DNA of 64,000 nucleotides from Sedimenticola sp. GTDB taxonomy: Bacteria > Pseudomonadota > Gammaproteobacteria > Chromatiales > Chromatiaceae. The position numbers and the translations under genes were made by a program. Shown piece after piece: positions 1-9,139 of this stretch (within the stretch, counting starts at the first letter, position 1; each line of letters begins with the position of its first letter). Where the stretch lies: the NCBI GenBank assembly GCA_002869585.1, contig PKUO01000033.1:86783-150782 (forward strand), given 5' to 3'. The notes beneath the pieces are model-generated. The model did no database searches, was not told where the DNA came from, and worked only from the letters and a program-made list of their open reading frames with translations.

Positions 1-125
1 TGGGCCTTGTGATAGAAAAGCTCCATGCGCTCCAGCACCAGTGGCAGATTGATCACCACGGCGATCAGCAGCGGAGCCAGCGCAAACAGGAAAAAGAACA
101 GGAGTATCTGGGTGCGTAGTTTCAC
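1..125 (-). CDS. N-terminal fragment of a membrane-anchored protein, possibly a sensor
   Basis: This gene runs off the left edge, so only about 41 residues are visible. From a GTG at 125-123 the minus strand reads VKLRTQILLFFLFALAPL and continues as a strongly hydrophobic segment, then a charged stretch (ERMELFYHKA). This is a typical N-terminal membrane anchor of a sensor kinase, cyclase or chemoreceptor-like protein, but the part that would decide the family lies outside. It diverges from the truC gene, with about 55 bases between the starts. The start is uncertain because the ribosome binding site is weak. Confidence 0.5.
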   Translation of the reverse strand, partial: MKLRTQILLFFFLFALAPLLIAVVINLPLVLERMELFYHKA

Positions 126-179
126 GTTGCTATCAGGGTCTCTTGTCTACTCTGTGATTCGGGTAGAACCCGGTATCAT

Positions 180-902
180 GTGTCGATGGAAACATTTCCG
201 ATACTTTATCGCGATGACCGCTATATCGCCATTCACAAGCCGGCCGGGTTGCTGGTTCATCGCAGCGCCATCTCCGAGGATAAACGTTTTCTCCTGCAAC
301 TGCTGAGAAATCAGCTCGGCCAGTGGGTCTACCCGATTCACCGGCTGGACCGTCCCACATCCGGCATAATCCTGTTCGGGTTCGACCCGGACGCCGCCCG
401 GCAGCTGGTTGCCGAGTTCGAGCTGCGCCGCGTGGTGAAGCGATATATTGCCGTGGTGCGTGGCTATACCGAGGAGTCCGGCCAGATCGACTATGCGTTG
501 CTGGAGGAGGAGGGCAAAATGCGCCAGGAGGCGGTCACCGCGTTCAATCGCCTGGCCACCGTGGAGCTGCCCATTGCGGTGGGACGCTATGCACAATCCC
601 GCTACTCGCTGATAGAGGTCTATCCCCAGACCGGGCGCATGCATCAGATCAGAAAACATATGAAGCATATCTTCCATCCGATTGTCGGTGATACCACCCA
701 CGGCGATGGCCGGCACAACCAGATGTTCCGCGATCAGTTCAACAGTCACCGCCTGCTGCTGATGGCGGCCGGCCTGCGTTTTCGCCATCCGTTCTCGGAC
801 GAACAGCTGACCCTTGAAACCGAGCTAGATCCGGAGCTGAATGGGCTGTTCGCCGCTCTCGGCTGGGACCCGTCGGCCACGCGCTGGTGTGAACCTGCTT
901 AG
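180..902 (+). CDS. truC: tRNA pseudouridine(65) synthase TruC
   Basis: An RluA-family pseudouridine synthase of 240 residues, close to the usual TruC length. The signature HRLDRPTSG lies around residues 53-61 and holds the catalytic Asp; a later QTGRMHQIRKHM motif is the RNA-binding and active-site strand of the family. There is no N-terminal S4 domain, which favours TruC (U65 of tRNA-Asp and tRNA-Ile) over RluC or RluD. The open frame starts with GTG at 180, but ATG at 186 (METFPILYRDD) is equally likely, and neither has a strong ribosome binding site. Its stop codon abuts the 3' end of the convergent bcp gene. Confidence 0.88.
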   Translation: MSMETFPILYRDDRYIAIHKPAGLLVHRSAISEDKRFLLQLLRNQLGQWVYPIHRLDRPTSGIILFGFDPDAARQLVAEFELRRVVKRYIAVVRGYTEESGQIDYALLEEEGKMRQEAVTAFNRLATVELPIAVGRYAQSRYSLIEVYPQTGRMHQIRKHMKHIFHPIVGDTTHGDGRHNQMFRDQFNSHRLLLMAAGLRFRHPFSDEQLTLETELDPELNGLFAALGWDPSATRWCEPA

Positions 903-937
903 CTTGTCCTGATCAGATCCAGCACGGACTGGGCGTG

Positions 938-1363
938 TCACTTGGGTTTGACGTCATAGATCGCGTGGGCGATCTTGCCTGCCTTGTCGATGATAAAGGT
1001 GGAGCGCAATATCCCCATGCGCTTCTCGCCGTGGGCCTCTTTTTCACGCCAGACGAAGTAATCCTCGCAAAGCGTTCCATCGATATCCGACACCAGGCGG
1101 ATGGTCAGGCCATGCTTGTCGCGGAAATTGCCGTGGCTGAGACAGTTGTCCCGGCTTACGCCAACGATATCGGTATCGAGCTTTTCGAACTCATCGAGAA
1201 GATCGGAAAACTCCAGCGCCTCTATGGTGCAGCCTGGTGTGTCGTCCTTGGGATAGAAATAAAGAACCAGGTTCTTTTCACCTGTGAAATCCGCCAGCCT
1301 GGTCACTTCAAAATCCGCGTTCGGCAATTCAAAATCCGGCGCTGGATCACCCGGTTTTAGCAT
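938..1363 (-). CDS. bcp: Thioredoxin-dependent peroxiredoxin (Bcp/PrxQ), C-terminally truncated by an in-frame TGA
   Basis: A peroxiredoxin of the Bcp/PrxQ group that reduces hydrogen and organic peroxides in the cytoplasm. The peroxidatic site reads YPKDDTPGCTIEALEF (Cys45); the resolving Cys five residues later, common in this family, is replaced by Leu, so this is a one-Cys-type variant. The ATG at 1363 follows a good site (GGAGGAG). The frame ends at YDVKPK with TGA at 940-938, yet the same frame continues as HAQSVLDLIRTS to a TAA at 901-899. Family members end in KPKGHA-x-x-VL-x-x-I, so the TGA sits exactly where a Gly codon (GGA) is expected. The catalytic core is complete and the truncated protein may still work. 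Confidence 0.85.
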   Translation of the reverse strand: MLKPGDPAPDFELPNADFEVTRLADFTGEKNLVLYFYPKDDTPGCTIEALEFSDLLDEFEKLDTDIVGVSRDNCLSHGNFRDKHGLTIRLVSDIDGTLCEDYFVWREKEAHGEKRMGILRSTFIIDKAGKIAHAIYDVKPK

Positions 1364-1537
1364 AGATCTCCTCCAATGGTTCTAGATTGATCGCTTATTA
1401 TTATGGCCAGATGGTGATGCGATAACATATCTGTATGCTGGGAAATTTATTGTTGATTATGGAGATCGTCAACAAAAAAAACAGCTATTCTTTCACATGC
1501 TTTTTGTGGTATCCGCAGGTGTAGCGGTTATGGCGGA

Positions 1538-1565
1538 GGAGCGGGGCGGATTCCGCCCCGGCTCC
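1538..1565 (-). terminator. GC-rich hairpin after metH
   Basis: Inverted repeat GGAGCGGGGCGGA / TCCGCCCCGGCTCC with one bulged G, starting 12 bases beyond the metH stop. It has no clear U-run, so it is either a weak intrinsic terminator or an RNA-stabilising 3' hairpin. Confidence 0.4.
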
Positions 1566-1576
1566 AGCGGTTTGAT

Positions 1577-4500
1577 TCAGTTGGAGGCGGGATCGTAGGC
1601 GAGATTCGGTGCCAGCCAGCGTTCGGCCTGTTCCAGGGTGAGGGATTTTCTTCGGGCGTAATCCTCCACCTGGTCGCGATTGATCTTGCCCACACTGAAG
1701 TAGTGCGCCTGGGGGTGGCTGAAGTAGAGGCCACTGACCGAGGCCGCTGGCAGCATGGCCTTTGATTCGGTCAGCAGTATGCCGGTTTGGTCATGCACCT
1801 TGAGCAGATCCCAGAGCAGATCCTTTTCACTGTGGTCGGGACAGGCCGGATAGCCCATGGCTGGACGAATCCCCTGGTAGGTCTCTTCGATCAGCGCATC
1901 ATTATCAATGGCTTCATCACGGGCGTAGCCCCAGTACTCCTTGCGCACCTGCTGATGCAGCATCTCCGCCAGGGCCTCGGCCAGGCGATCGGCCAGGGCC
2001 TTGAGCATAATGGCGCTGTAGTCGTCGTGGTCGGCCTCGAATTGCGCGACCTTTTCATCAATACCCAGACCCGCTGTGCAGGCGAAAGCGCCAATGTAGT
2101 CGGCCAAGTCGGGGGCCACCAGATCGGCCAGGCAATCGTTCGCCTTGCCGGTCGGCTGCTTGCCCTGTTTGCGCAGGAAGTGGAAGGTGGCGAGCGCCTG
2201 CTGGCGCGCCTCATCCTGATAGACCTCGATATCATCACCCTGGCTATTGGCCGGGAAGATGCCGATGATGGCGCTGGCCTTGAGCCATTTTTCAGCAATG
2301 ATCTGTTTCATCATGGTCTGGGCATCGTTGAACAGCTTGCGCGCCTCCTCACCCTTCTCGGCATCATCGAGGATTTTTGGATAGCGTCCCTTCAGCTCCC
2401 AGGCATGGAAGAAAAAGGTCCAGTCGATGTAGGGGACGATGCTCTCCAGGGCAATATCCTGAAAGAGGTGAACGCCGGGAGATTGCGGCTGGGGCGGCTG
2501 ATAGCTGTCCCAGTCGATGCTGATGGGGTTCGCGCGTGCCTGTTCTATACCGATCAGGTTGCGGTTCTCCTGCTGTGCCGCGCGCCGTTCACGGGCGGCG
2601 GCGTATTCAGCGCGCAGTTGGCTGATAAATCCGTCACGCTGTTCATCGGACAGCAGGCTGCTGGCAACGCCAACGGCGCGTGAGGCATCCGCCACGTAGA
2701 CCGCCGCACCCGTGTATTCCGGGGCGACCTTGACCGCGGTGTGGATCAACGAGGTGGTCGCGCCGCCGATCAGCAGCGGAACGCTCATGCCCAGGCGCTG
2801 CATCTCCTTGGCGATATGCACCATCTCGTCCAGCGACGGAGTGATCAGTCCGGACAGGCCGATGATGTCGGCATTGATCTCCCGCGCCTTCTGCAGGATG
2901 GTCTCGGCCGGAACCATGACTCCCAGGTCAACTACCTCGTAGTTGTTACACTGCAGCACCACGCCGACGATATTCTTGCCTATGTCGTGGACATCGCCCT
3001 TGACTGTAGCGAGCAGGATTTTCCCTCGGTTCTGAATATCGCCTTCGGCCTTCTCCGCCTGGATATAGGGCTCCAGGTAGGCCACCGCCTTCTTCATCAC
3101 CCGCGCGGATTTGACCACCTGGGGCAGGAACATCTTGCCTGCGCCGAACAGATCCCCGACCGTGTTCATGCCGTCCATCAGCGGACCCTCGATCACGTCT
3201 AGCGGACGCGCCGCCTCGCTGCGGGCGCTTTCGGTGTCGGCCAGGATGTATTCGGTGATGCCTTTGACCAGGGCATGTGCCAGGCGTTTGCGCACTGGCC
3301 ATTCACGCCAGGCGAGATCCTCCTTCTGCTCGCTGCTGCTGCCGTCGCCGCGGTATTTTTCGGCGATTGCCAGCAGGCGCTCGGTGGCATCGTTGCGGTG
3401 GTTGAGAATCACATCCTCAACCCGTTCCCGTAACTCTTTCGGCAGATCATCGTAGATCGCCAGCTGCCCGGCATTGACTATGCCCATGTCCAGCCCGGCG
3501 GTGATCGCATGGTAGAGAAATACCGCGTGAATTGCCTCCCGCACCGGGTTGTTGCCGCGGAACGAGAAGGATACATTGGAGATCCCGCCGGAGACCAGGG
3601 CGTGCGGACACTGCCGCTTGATCTCGCGGGTCGCCTCGATGAAATCCACGCCGTAGTTGTTGTGCTCCTCAATGCCGGTGGCGACGGCAAATACATTGGG
3701 GTCGAAGATGATATCTTCCGGCGGAAAGTCCACCTGCTCGGTGAGAATCGTGTAAGCGCGGTGGCAGATCTCGACCTTGCGCTGCAGGGTATCGGCCTGG
3801 CCGGTCTCGTCGAAGGCCATCACCACAGCCGCGGCGCCGTAGCGGCGAATCAGGCGCGCCTGTTCCAGGAATTTCGCCTCTCCCTCCTTGAGCGAGATGG
3901 AGTTGACTATCCCTTTGCCCTGAATGCACTTCAGGCCCGCCTCCAGCACCTCCCACTTGGAGGAGTCGACCATCACTGGCACGCGCGCGATCTCCGGCTC
4001 GGAGGCCACCAGATTGAGGAAGCGCACCATGGCCGCCTTGGAGTCGAGCATCGCCTCGTCCATGTTGACGTCGATCACCTGGGCGCCGTTCTCCACCTGC
4101 TGGCGGCAGACATCCAGTGCCTCTTCGTATTTCTCCTCCATGATCAATCGCTTGAACTTGGCCGAGCCGGTCACATTGGCGCGTTCGCCAACGTTAACGA
4201 ACAGGCTTTCGGCGCTGATGTTGAAGGGTTCCTGTCCGGCCAGGCGGCAGGCGGGTGGATTTTTCGGTGGCTGGCGCGGTGGCTTGTTCTGCACTGCCGC
4301 GGCGATGGCGCGGATGTGCTCCGGCGTGGTGCCGCAGCAGCCGCCTACGATGTTCAGAAAACCGCTGTCCGCCCACTCGGCGATATACTCCGCCATGTGC
4401 GCGGCATCCAGATCGTACTCTCCGAACTCATTCGGCAGGCCAGCGTTGGGATAGGCGGAGACGTAGGTTTCGGCGATGCGCGATATCTCCTCCACGTACT

Positions 4501-5263
4501 GGCGCAGCAGGTCCGGTCCGAGGGCGCAGTTCAGCCCGATGGAGATCGGCTTGGCGTGGCGCAGGCTGTTGTAGAAGGCCTCCGTGGTCTGGCCGGACAG
4601 GGTGCGCCCGGAGGCGTCGGTGATGGTGCCGGAGATCATCACCGGCAGAGACCTGCCGATCTCATCGAAGACCTGTTCGCAGGCAAAGACCGCCGCCTTG
4701 GCGTTGAGGGTGTCGAAGATGGTCTCGATCAGCAGCAGATCCACACCGCCCTCGATCAGTCCACGAGCCGCCAGCGAGTAGTCGCTGACCAGTTCGTCAA
4801 AACTGACAGCGCGGGCGCCCGGGTCGTTGACATCCACCGACATGGAGGCAGTCTTCTGGGTCGGGCCGAGACCACCGGCTACGAAACGCGGCTTCTCTGG
4901 CGTGCTCCAGGCGTCAGCGGTCTCGCGCGCCAGACGCGCTGAGGCGAGATTGATTTCGTAGGCGTAATCCTGCAGCCCGAAGCGCTCCAGATCCTTGGCG
5001 GTAGCGCCGAAACTGTTGGTCTCGATGATGTCGGCGCCGGCCTCCAGATACTCCTCATGTATGCCACGGATGATTTCGGGGCGGGTGATCACCAGCAGAT
5101 CATTCATCCCCTTGAGATTGATCGTCCAGTCGGCGAAGCGCTCGCCGCGGTAGTCCTCTTCCGCCAGGCCATGCCGCTGAATCATGGTCACCATGGCGCC
5201 ATCGAGGATCAGGATACGTTGCTTGAGAAGCGCTGCAAATTCAGCTGAACGGTTGTTTGCCAT
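1577..5263 (-). CDS. metH: Cobalamin-dependent methionine synthase MetH
   Basis: Transfers a methyl group from 5-methyltetrahydrofolate to homocysteine through cobalamin. At 1228 residues from ATG 5263 it matches the standard full-length enzyme. In order: homocysteine-binding barrel with the zinc motif [11 protein letters not shown], pterin-binding domain ([15 protein letters not shown]), four-helix cap, B12-binding domain with [14 protein letters not shown] (the His is the lower cobalt ligand), and the C-terminal AdoMet reactivation domain ending near [12 protein letters not shown]. The frame extends upstream to TTG 5284, but ATG 5263 (MANNRSAEF) fits the family. It stands alone, divergent from the octaheme cytochrome gene. 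I saw no convincing cobalamin riboswitch in the roughly 240-base leader. Confidence 0.97.
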   Translation of the reverse strand: MANNRSAEFAALLKQRILILDGAMVTMIQRHGLAEEDYRGERFADWTINLKGMNDLLVITRPEIIRGIHEEYLEAGADIIETNSFGATAKDLERFGLQDYAYEINLASARLARETADAWSTPEKPRFVAGGLGPTQKTASMSVDVNDPGARAVSFDELVSDYSLAARGLIEGGVDLLLIETIFDTLNAKAAVFACEQVFDEIGRSLPVMISGTITDASGRTLSGQTTEAFYNSLRHAKPISIGLNCALGPDLLRQYVEEISRIAETYVSAYPNAGLPNEFGEYDLDAAHMAEYIAEWADSGFLNIVGGCCGTTPEHIRAIAAAVQNKPPRQPPKNPPACRLAGQEPFNISAESLFVNVGERANVTGSAKFKRLIMEEKYEEALDVCRQQVENGAQVIDVNMDEAMLDSKAAMVRFLNLVASEPEIARVPVMVDSSKWEVLEAGLKCIQGKGIVNSISLKEGEAKFLEQARLIRRYGAAAVVMAFDETGQADTLQRKVEICHRAYTILTEQVDFPPEDIIFDPNVFAVATGIEEHNNYGVDFIEATREIKRQCPHALVSGGISNVSFSFRGNNPVREAIHAVFLYHAITAGLDMGIVNAGQLAIYDDLPKELRERVEDVILNHRNDATERLLAIAEKYRGDGSSSEQKEDLAWREWPVRKRLAHALVKGITEYILADTESARSEAARPLDVIEGPLMDGMNTVGDLFGAGKMFLPQVVKSARVMKKAVAYLEPYIQAEKAEGDIQNRGKILLATVKGDVHDIGKNIVGVVLQCNNYEVVDLGVMVPAETILQKAREINADIIGLSGLITPSLDEMVHIAKEMQRLGMSVPLLIGGATTSLIHTAVKVAPEYTGAAVYVADASRAVGVASSLLSDEQRDGFISQLRAEYAAARERRAAQQENRNLIGIEQARANPISIDWDSYQPPQPQSPGVHLFQDIALESIVPYIDWTFFFHAWELKGRYPKILDDAEKGEEARKLFNDAQTMMKQIIAEKWLKASAIIGIFPANSQGDDIEVYQDEARQQALATFHFLRKQGKQPTGKANDCLADLVAPDLADYIGAFACTAGLGIDEKVAQFEADHDDYSAIMLKALADRLAEALAEMLHQQVRKEYWGYARDEAIDNDALIEETYQGIRPAMGYPACPDHSEKDLLWDLLKVHDQTGILLTESKAMLPAASVSGLYFSHPQAHYFSVGKINRDQVEDYARRKSLTLEQAERWLAPNLAYDPASN

Positions 5264-5299
5264 AACGGGGTTCCGAAAAATCAAAATGGAAAACCGGGC

Positions 5300-5305
5300 A
5301 TTATA
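5300..5305 (-). promoter_or_regulatory. Probable -10 element of the metH promoter
   Basis: On the minus strand the perfect hexamer TATAAT (GTTATATAATGCC) lies about 37 bases upstream of the metH ATG. The -35 box at the expected distance is poor, so this rests on the -10 alone. Confidence 0.45.
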
Positions 5306-5507
5306 TAACTTACTGCGTGTTCAGGGAAAAATAGTGAAAATGTGGTTATTGCCACCGGGTTGCGAATTATCAATGCACCTGCACAACCGGGTTGATTAGG
5401 CTATCCGAGTACCGCTAGCCGTAGAAAACTCGAATACACTGAGTAGTTACAGTAATGCAGGACCTGTCGGGCATTACGGCTGAAACCACTCTCATCAGGG
5501 TCGACGC

Positions 5508-7205
5508 ATGTTATTACTCAACAGATTGAACCTGTTCAGCCGGGTTGTGCTGTCCGTTAGTGTCCTGTCATTTGCCACGCTTGCCGCCCAGGCGAACGAA
5601 GAGGCAAAGCCCGCCGGTGCGGCGGTCGACAGCGATATGAATTTCCGCATTGTCACCGACACCAAGCCGAGTATTCGTGATGACGGCGAGTCCACCGCCG
5701 ATCACAGCAAATTCGAGGTATTGCAGGGGCCGTTCGAGGATGGCCCGTCTGTCACCAAGGCCTGTCTCAGCTGTCACACCGAGGCCGGCCGCCACTTCAT
5801 GAAATCCATCCACTGGACCTGGGAGTATGACCATCCCACTACGGGCCAGAAACTGGGTAAGAAGACCCTGATCAACACCTTCTGCACCAATGCCAAAGGC
5901 AATGAGGGGATGTGCGCCCAGTGTAACGCCGGTTATGGCTGGAAGGATGAGAGCTTCGATTTCACCAACCAGAGCAATATCGATTGCCTGGTCTGCCATG
6001 ACCGCTCCGGCGGCTACTACAAGACACCGAACTCGGCCGGCAACAAGGCCTGTTCTGTGATGTTCGAGGGCAAGCAGCCGATCCAGTGGGACAAGGTGGC
6101 CCAGAGTGTCGGTCTGCCGGGGCGTGAAAACTGCGGTGCCTGCCACTTTTACGGTGGTGGTGGCGATGGGGTGAAACACGGCGATCTGGATTCATCCCTG
6201 AAACGCCCCGACCGCAAACTTGATGTCCATATGGATGCCGAAGGGCTCAATTTCGCCTGCACCACCTGTCATGTCACCCGCCAGCACCTCTGGGCGGGCA
6301 GCCGTTACAATGTCATGGCTCATGATACCGAGGGGTTGGGACTGCCGGGTGAGCGCCGCGACGTGGCGACCTGCGAATCCTGCCATAGCGAGGCGCCCCA
6401 TCCGAAGACCGAACTGGTGGGGATCAAGCTCAATGGCCATGTCGACAAGATAGCCTGTCAGACCTGTCACATACCCACCATCGCCCGGGGTGGCGTGGCA
6501 ACCAAGACCGACTGGGACTGGCGCACCGCCGGCAAGACCAAGAACGGAGAGGGTTACAAGGAGAAGGAGTACACCCAGGCCAACGGCGAGCATCGCGCGA
6601 CTTACAAGTCGATCAAGGGTAGTTTCAAATATGGTGAGAACCTGGTGCCCTATTACGACTGGTTCGATGGTCAGATGGTCTATACCACCATTGAAACCCA
6701 GTTTGATCCGGCCAGCGGTCCGGTGGAGATCAACGGCTTCAAGGGCGATGCTGATGATGGTGTCTCACGCATCTGGCCATTCAAGCGCATGCATACCGTG
6801 CAACCCTATGACAAGGGCAACAACACCATGGTCTACATGCACCTCTGGGGTGAAGACGACGATGCCTACTGGGGTAACTATGACTTTGGCCGGGCGATCA
6901 AGGCGGGCATGGAGAGGAACAGTATCCCCTACAGCGGTGAATACGATTTTGTCGAGACCTACTCCTTCTGGCCGATAACGCACATGGTGGCACCCAAGGA
7001 AGACGCCATCTCCTGCGATGAATGTCACAGCAAGCAGGGACGGCTTGATGGACTGGACGGTTTCTACATGCCGGGAAGAGACAGTTTCAGCTGGCTCGAT
7101 ATTCTCGGCTACCTGGTACTGGGAGGCGCGCTGCTTGGCGTTCTGCTGCATGGCCTACTTCGCAAACTGTTCAGCAAAAAATATCCGCATGGAGAAGAGT
7201 CATGA
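5508..7205 (+). CDS. Octaheme c-type cytochrome, tetrathionate reductase (OTR) family, with C-terminal membrane anchor
   Basis: A secreted multiheme cytochrome of 565 residues. It has a signal peptide (cleavage near AQA-NE, about residue 29), seven CXXCH sites (Cys86, 160, 209, 251, 289, 317, 503) and an eighth, CAQCN at 136-140, where Asn replaces the His. The family is known for one active-site heme with a Lys ligand in place of the usual His; the conserved-looking GYGWKD just after CAQCN (Lys146) is a candidate, which is inference. Residues 528-552 form a transmembrane helix. The stop overlaps the start of the cytochrome b gene, so the pair should form a membrane complex exchanging electrons with the quinone pool. 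The substrate could be tetrathionate, nitrite, hydroxylamine or another small compound and cannot be told from sequence. Confidence 0.88.
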   Translation: MLLLNRLNLFSRVVLSVSVLSFATLAAQANEEAKPAGAAVDSDMNFRIVTDTKPSIRDDGESTADHSKFEVLQGPFEDGPSVTKACLSCHTEAGRHFMKSIHWTWEYDHPTTGQKLGKKTLINTFCTNAKGNEGMCAQCNAGYGWKDESFDFTNQSNIDCLVCHDRSGGYYKTPNSAGNKACSVMFEGKQPIQWDKVAQSVGLPGRENCGACHFYGGGGDGVKHGDLDSSLKRPDRKLDVHMDAEGLNFACTTCHVTRQHLWAGSRYNVMAHDTEGLGLPGERRDVATCESCHSEAPHPKTELVGIKLNGHVDKIACQTCHIPTIARGGVATKTDWDWRTAGKTKNGEGYKEKEYTQANGEHRATYKSIKGSFKYGENLVPYYDWFDGQMVYTTIETQFDPASGPVEINGFKGDADDGVSRIWPFKRMHTVQPYDKGNNTMVYMHLWGEDDDAYWGNYDFGRAIKAGMERNSIPYSGEYDFVETYSFWPITHMVAPKEDAISCDECHSKQGRLDGLDGFYMPGRDSFSWLDILGYLVLGGALLGVLLHGLLRKLFSKKYPHGEES

Positions 7206-7909
7206 GCGCCAATGGCAACCTGAATCTCGAGAATGCCAATGTGAAAAAACGCGGCGGCAAACACTATGTGATGATCTACACCCGCTACGAGCGCTTTTGG
7301 CACTGGTCACAGGCGCTGCTGATCTTCACCCTGTTCTTTACCGGTCTGGGCCTGCACGGCACCCACACTATGCTGGACTTCCGTACCGCAGTCGTAATCC
7401 ACACCTATGCGGCGCTGGTGTTGATCGTGCTGTGGGTGTTTACCACCTTCTGGAACTTCACCACCGGGCAGTGGCGTCAGTATCTCTTCAAGGAAGGGGT
7501 GTTCAAGGTGATCCGCTTCTATGCCTATGGCATCCTGGTGGGCGAACCCCATCCCTATCGCAAGGGTCTGCAGCGCAAGCAGAATGCCCTGCAATCACTG
7601 GCCTATATGGGTTTCATGATCTTTATCGGCCCCGCCCTGTGGGCATCCGGTATCGTCTATCTCACCTATGATCTGTGGAGCGGCTACAGCTGGGCGGGCA
7701 CCGGCCTGATGCTGATCGCCTTCGTACACACGGCGGCGGCGTTCATCATGGGGGCGTTTGTGATCATTCATGTCTACATGACCACTACCGGCAAGACCCC
7801 GACCCACTACATCAAGACCATGATCTCCGGTTACGACAATATTGAACTGACCGAGGCGGAAGAGGCCTACATCCGCGAGACTCATGCGGTGGCCATGAAG
7901 GACGATTGA
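7202..7909 (+). CDS. Membrane cytochrome b (cytochrome b561/hydrogenase b-subunit type), partner of the octaheme cytochrome
   Basis: A 235-residue integral membrane protein whose ATG overlaps the previous stop by four bases, implying translational coupling. It shows four hydrophobic helices with typical heme b histidines: YERFWHWSQ at the first helix, VIHTYAAL in the second, and later FVHTAAAF and VIIHVYMTT. This is the pattern of di-heme cytochrome b subunits that pass electrons between quinol and a periplasmic redox protein. By context it is the membrane electron carrier of the octaheme protein. The family is assigned from helix and His pattern, so the exact subfamily is uncertain. Confidence 0.85.
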   Translation: MSANGNLNLENANVKKRGGKHYVMIYTRYERFWHWSQALLIFTLFFTGLGLHGTHTMLDFRTAVVIHTYAALVLIVLWVFTTFWNFTTGQWRQYLFKEGVFKVIRFYAYGILVGEPHPYRKGLQRKQNALQSLAYMGFMIFIGPALWASGIVYLTYDLWSGYSWAGTGLMLIAFVHTAAAFIMGAFVIIHVYMTTTGKTPTHYIKTMISGYDNIELTEAEEAYIRETHAVAMKDD

Positions 7910-7916
7910 TCCTGGT

Positions 7917-7945
7917 TCCGATCGGCGGCTGAGCCGCCGATCGGA
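7917..7945. terminator. Bidirectional hairpin between cytochrome b and TrmH-type genes
   Basis: A near-perfect inverted repeat (TCCGATCGGCGGCT / AGCCGCCGATCGGA) lies between two convergent genes, a usual place for a shared terminator. The U-run is short on both strands. Confidence 0.5.
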
Positions 7946-7961
7946 TCCTTCCATAGCTCCC

Positions 7962-8501
7962 CTACGTCTGCTGCTGGCGTGTGTATTCATACATCACGAT
8001 CGACGCGGCAACACTCACATTCAGGCTTTCGGTCTGACCGAATTGCGGAATCGATACGCGTTCAATCTCAGGATGGTCCGCGGGATTGAAGCTGAGGCCG
8101 CGCTCCTCATGGCCGAAGATGAAGGCGCATTTCTCCGGGAAATGGACATCGAAGAGTGACACGCCGCTGGTCGCTTCAAGCGTAAAAAGCGTGTAGCCCT
8201 CTGTCTTCAATTGTTCGAAACAGGTTGCGAAGGTTTCATGAAAGCGAGTGGGAACGCGCTTGAACCCCCCTTTCGCGGGCGCCGGATCAAACGGGCCGAT
8301 GTTGATCAGGTGCACGGCCTGGGCGCTGAAGACATCGGCGCTGCGGAAGATCTTTGCGACATTGAACCCCGCCTTGAGGTGGTCGAGCACCACGGCAAAC
8401 TGATGTTTTCCAGGCTGGGCCAGGAGGTTCTGGTTGCGATGATTGTGGTATCTGAGCAGTGCTTCGTTGCGTGATCTTCGTTTGGATTTCCGTAGTGGCA
8501 T
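7962..8501 (-). CDS. TrmH/SpoU-family RNA 2'-O-methyltransferase
   Basis: A single-domain SPOUT methyltransferase of 179 residues. The three family motifs are visible: NVAKIFRSADVF (motif 1), FIFGHEERGL (motif 2, SAM pocket) and SLNVSVAASIVMYEY (motif 3, knot). The basic N-terminus (MPLRKSKRRSRNEALLRYH) may help RNA binding. No extra substrate-recognition domain is present, so the target (tRNA or rRNA ribose) cannot be named. It is a single gene, convergent with the cytochrome b gene. Confidence 0.88.
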   Translation of the reverse strand: MPLRKSKRRSRNEALLRYHNHRNQNLLAQPGKHQFAVVLDHLKAGFNVAKIFRSADVFSAQAVHLINIGPFDPAPAKGGFKRVPTRFHETFATCFEQLKTEGYTLFTLEATSGVSLFDVHFPEKCAFIFGHEERGLSFNPADHPEIERVSIPQFGQTESLNVSVAASIVMYEYTRQQQT

Positions 8502-8657
8502 GATTTTTGGGACAAGAAATTAAATTTTGATCATGTCATCATATGTTTAGCGCAGCTGTCAAAACGGGCTGCGCTGCTGGTGTATCGCCAGGAAATATTC
8601 GGATCGAGGTGTCTCAACGGGATTCCTCTGAAACTTTGCAATGAGAGGAGTTCATCT

Positions 8658-9086
8658 ATGACACAAGCCACAGCGGGCAATACAGTAAGAGTTCATTACG
8701 TCGGGACATTCGATGATGGTAGCGAGTTCGATTCCTCAGTGGGCGCGGAGCCCCTTGAGGTGACGCTTGGCCAGGGCCAGGTGATTCCGGGCTTCGAGCA
8801 GGCGCTGGAAGGAATGGCCGTCGGGGACAAAAAGGCGGTGCAGATTCCCGCTGAAGAGGCCTATGGGGAATATTCCCCCGAGATGATTCAGGAGATAGAC
8901 CGCGCCAACATACCCGATGATATCGAGTTGGAGGTCGGCCTTCAGTTGCAGGCCCAGGGTCCGGAGGGCCACACCTTGCTGTTGGTTGTCAAAGAGGTGA
9001 CAGAGAACACCGTAACCCTGGATGGCAATCATCCACTGGCGGGCAAGGCGCTGAATTTTGAGCTGGAGATGGTGGAAATTGCCTGA
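8658..9086 (+). CDS. FKBP-type peptidyl-prolyl isomerase, SlyD-like
   Basis: A 142-residue prolyl isomerase and chaperone of the FKBP fold. VRVHYVGTFDDGSEFDSS and PLEVTLGQGQVIPGFEQAL are the classic FKBP core; the insert-in-flap region (about residues 70-115) is of the SlyD type. The protein ends in HPLAGKALNFELEMVEIA without the His/Cys metal tail of enterobacterial SlyD. The frame extends further upstream, but ATG 8658 follows a good site (GAGAGGAG) and gives the normal N-terminus. It is probably transcribed alone. Confidence 0.92.
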   Translation: MTQATAGNTVRVHYVGTFDDGSEFDSSVGAEPLEVTLGQGQVIPGFEQALEGMAVGDKKAVQIPAEEAYGEYSPEMIQEIDRANIPDDIELEVGLQLQAQGPEGHTLLLVVKEVTENTVTLDGNHPLAGKALNFELEMVEIA

Positions 9087-9139
9087 ACTGGACAGGGGGT
9101 GGGCGCTGTTTGAGCCGCCTCCCCTGTTTCTGACGGGCA

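Noticed and set aside
3509..4942. A 477-codon open frame on the plus strand inside metH
   Set aside because: It is antisense to the strongly conserved MetH domains, has no family resemblance, and GC-rich genes often give such shadows.
5264..5507. Cobalamin or SAM-type riboswitch before metH
   Set aside because: I could not find the conserved B12-box or a SAM riboswitch core; the leader is short and mostly AT-rich near the promoter.
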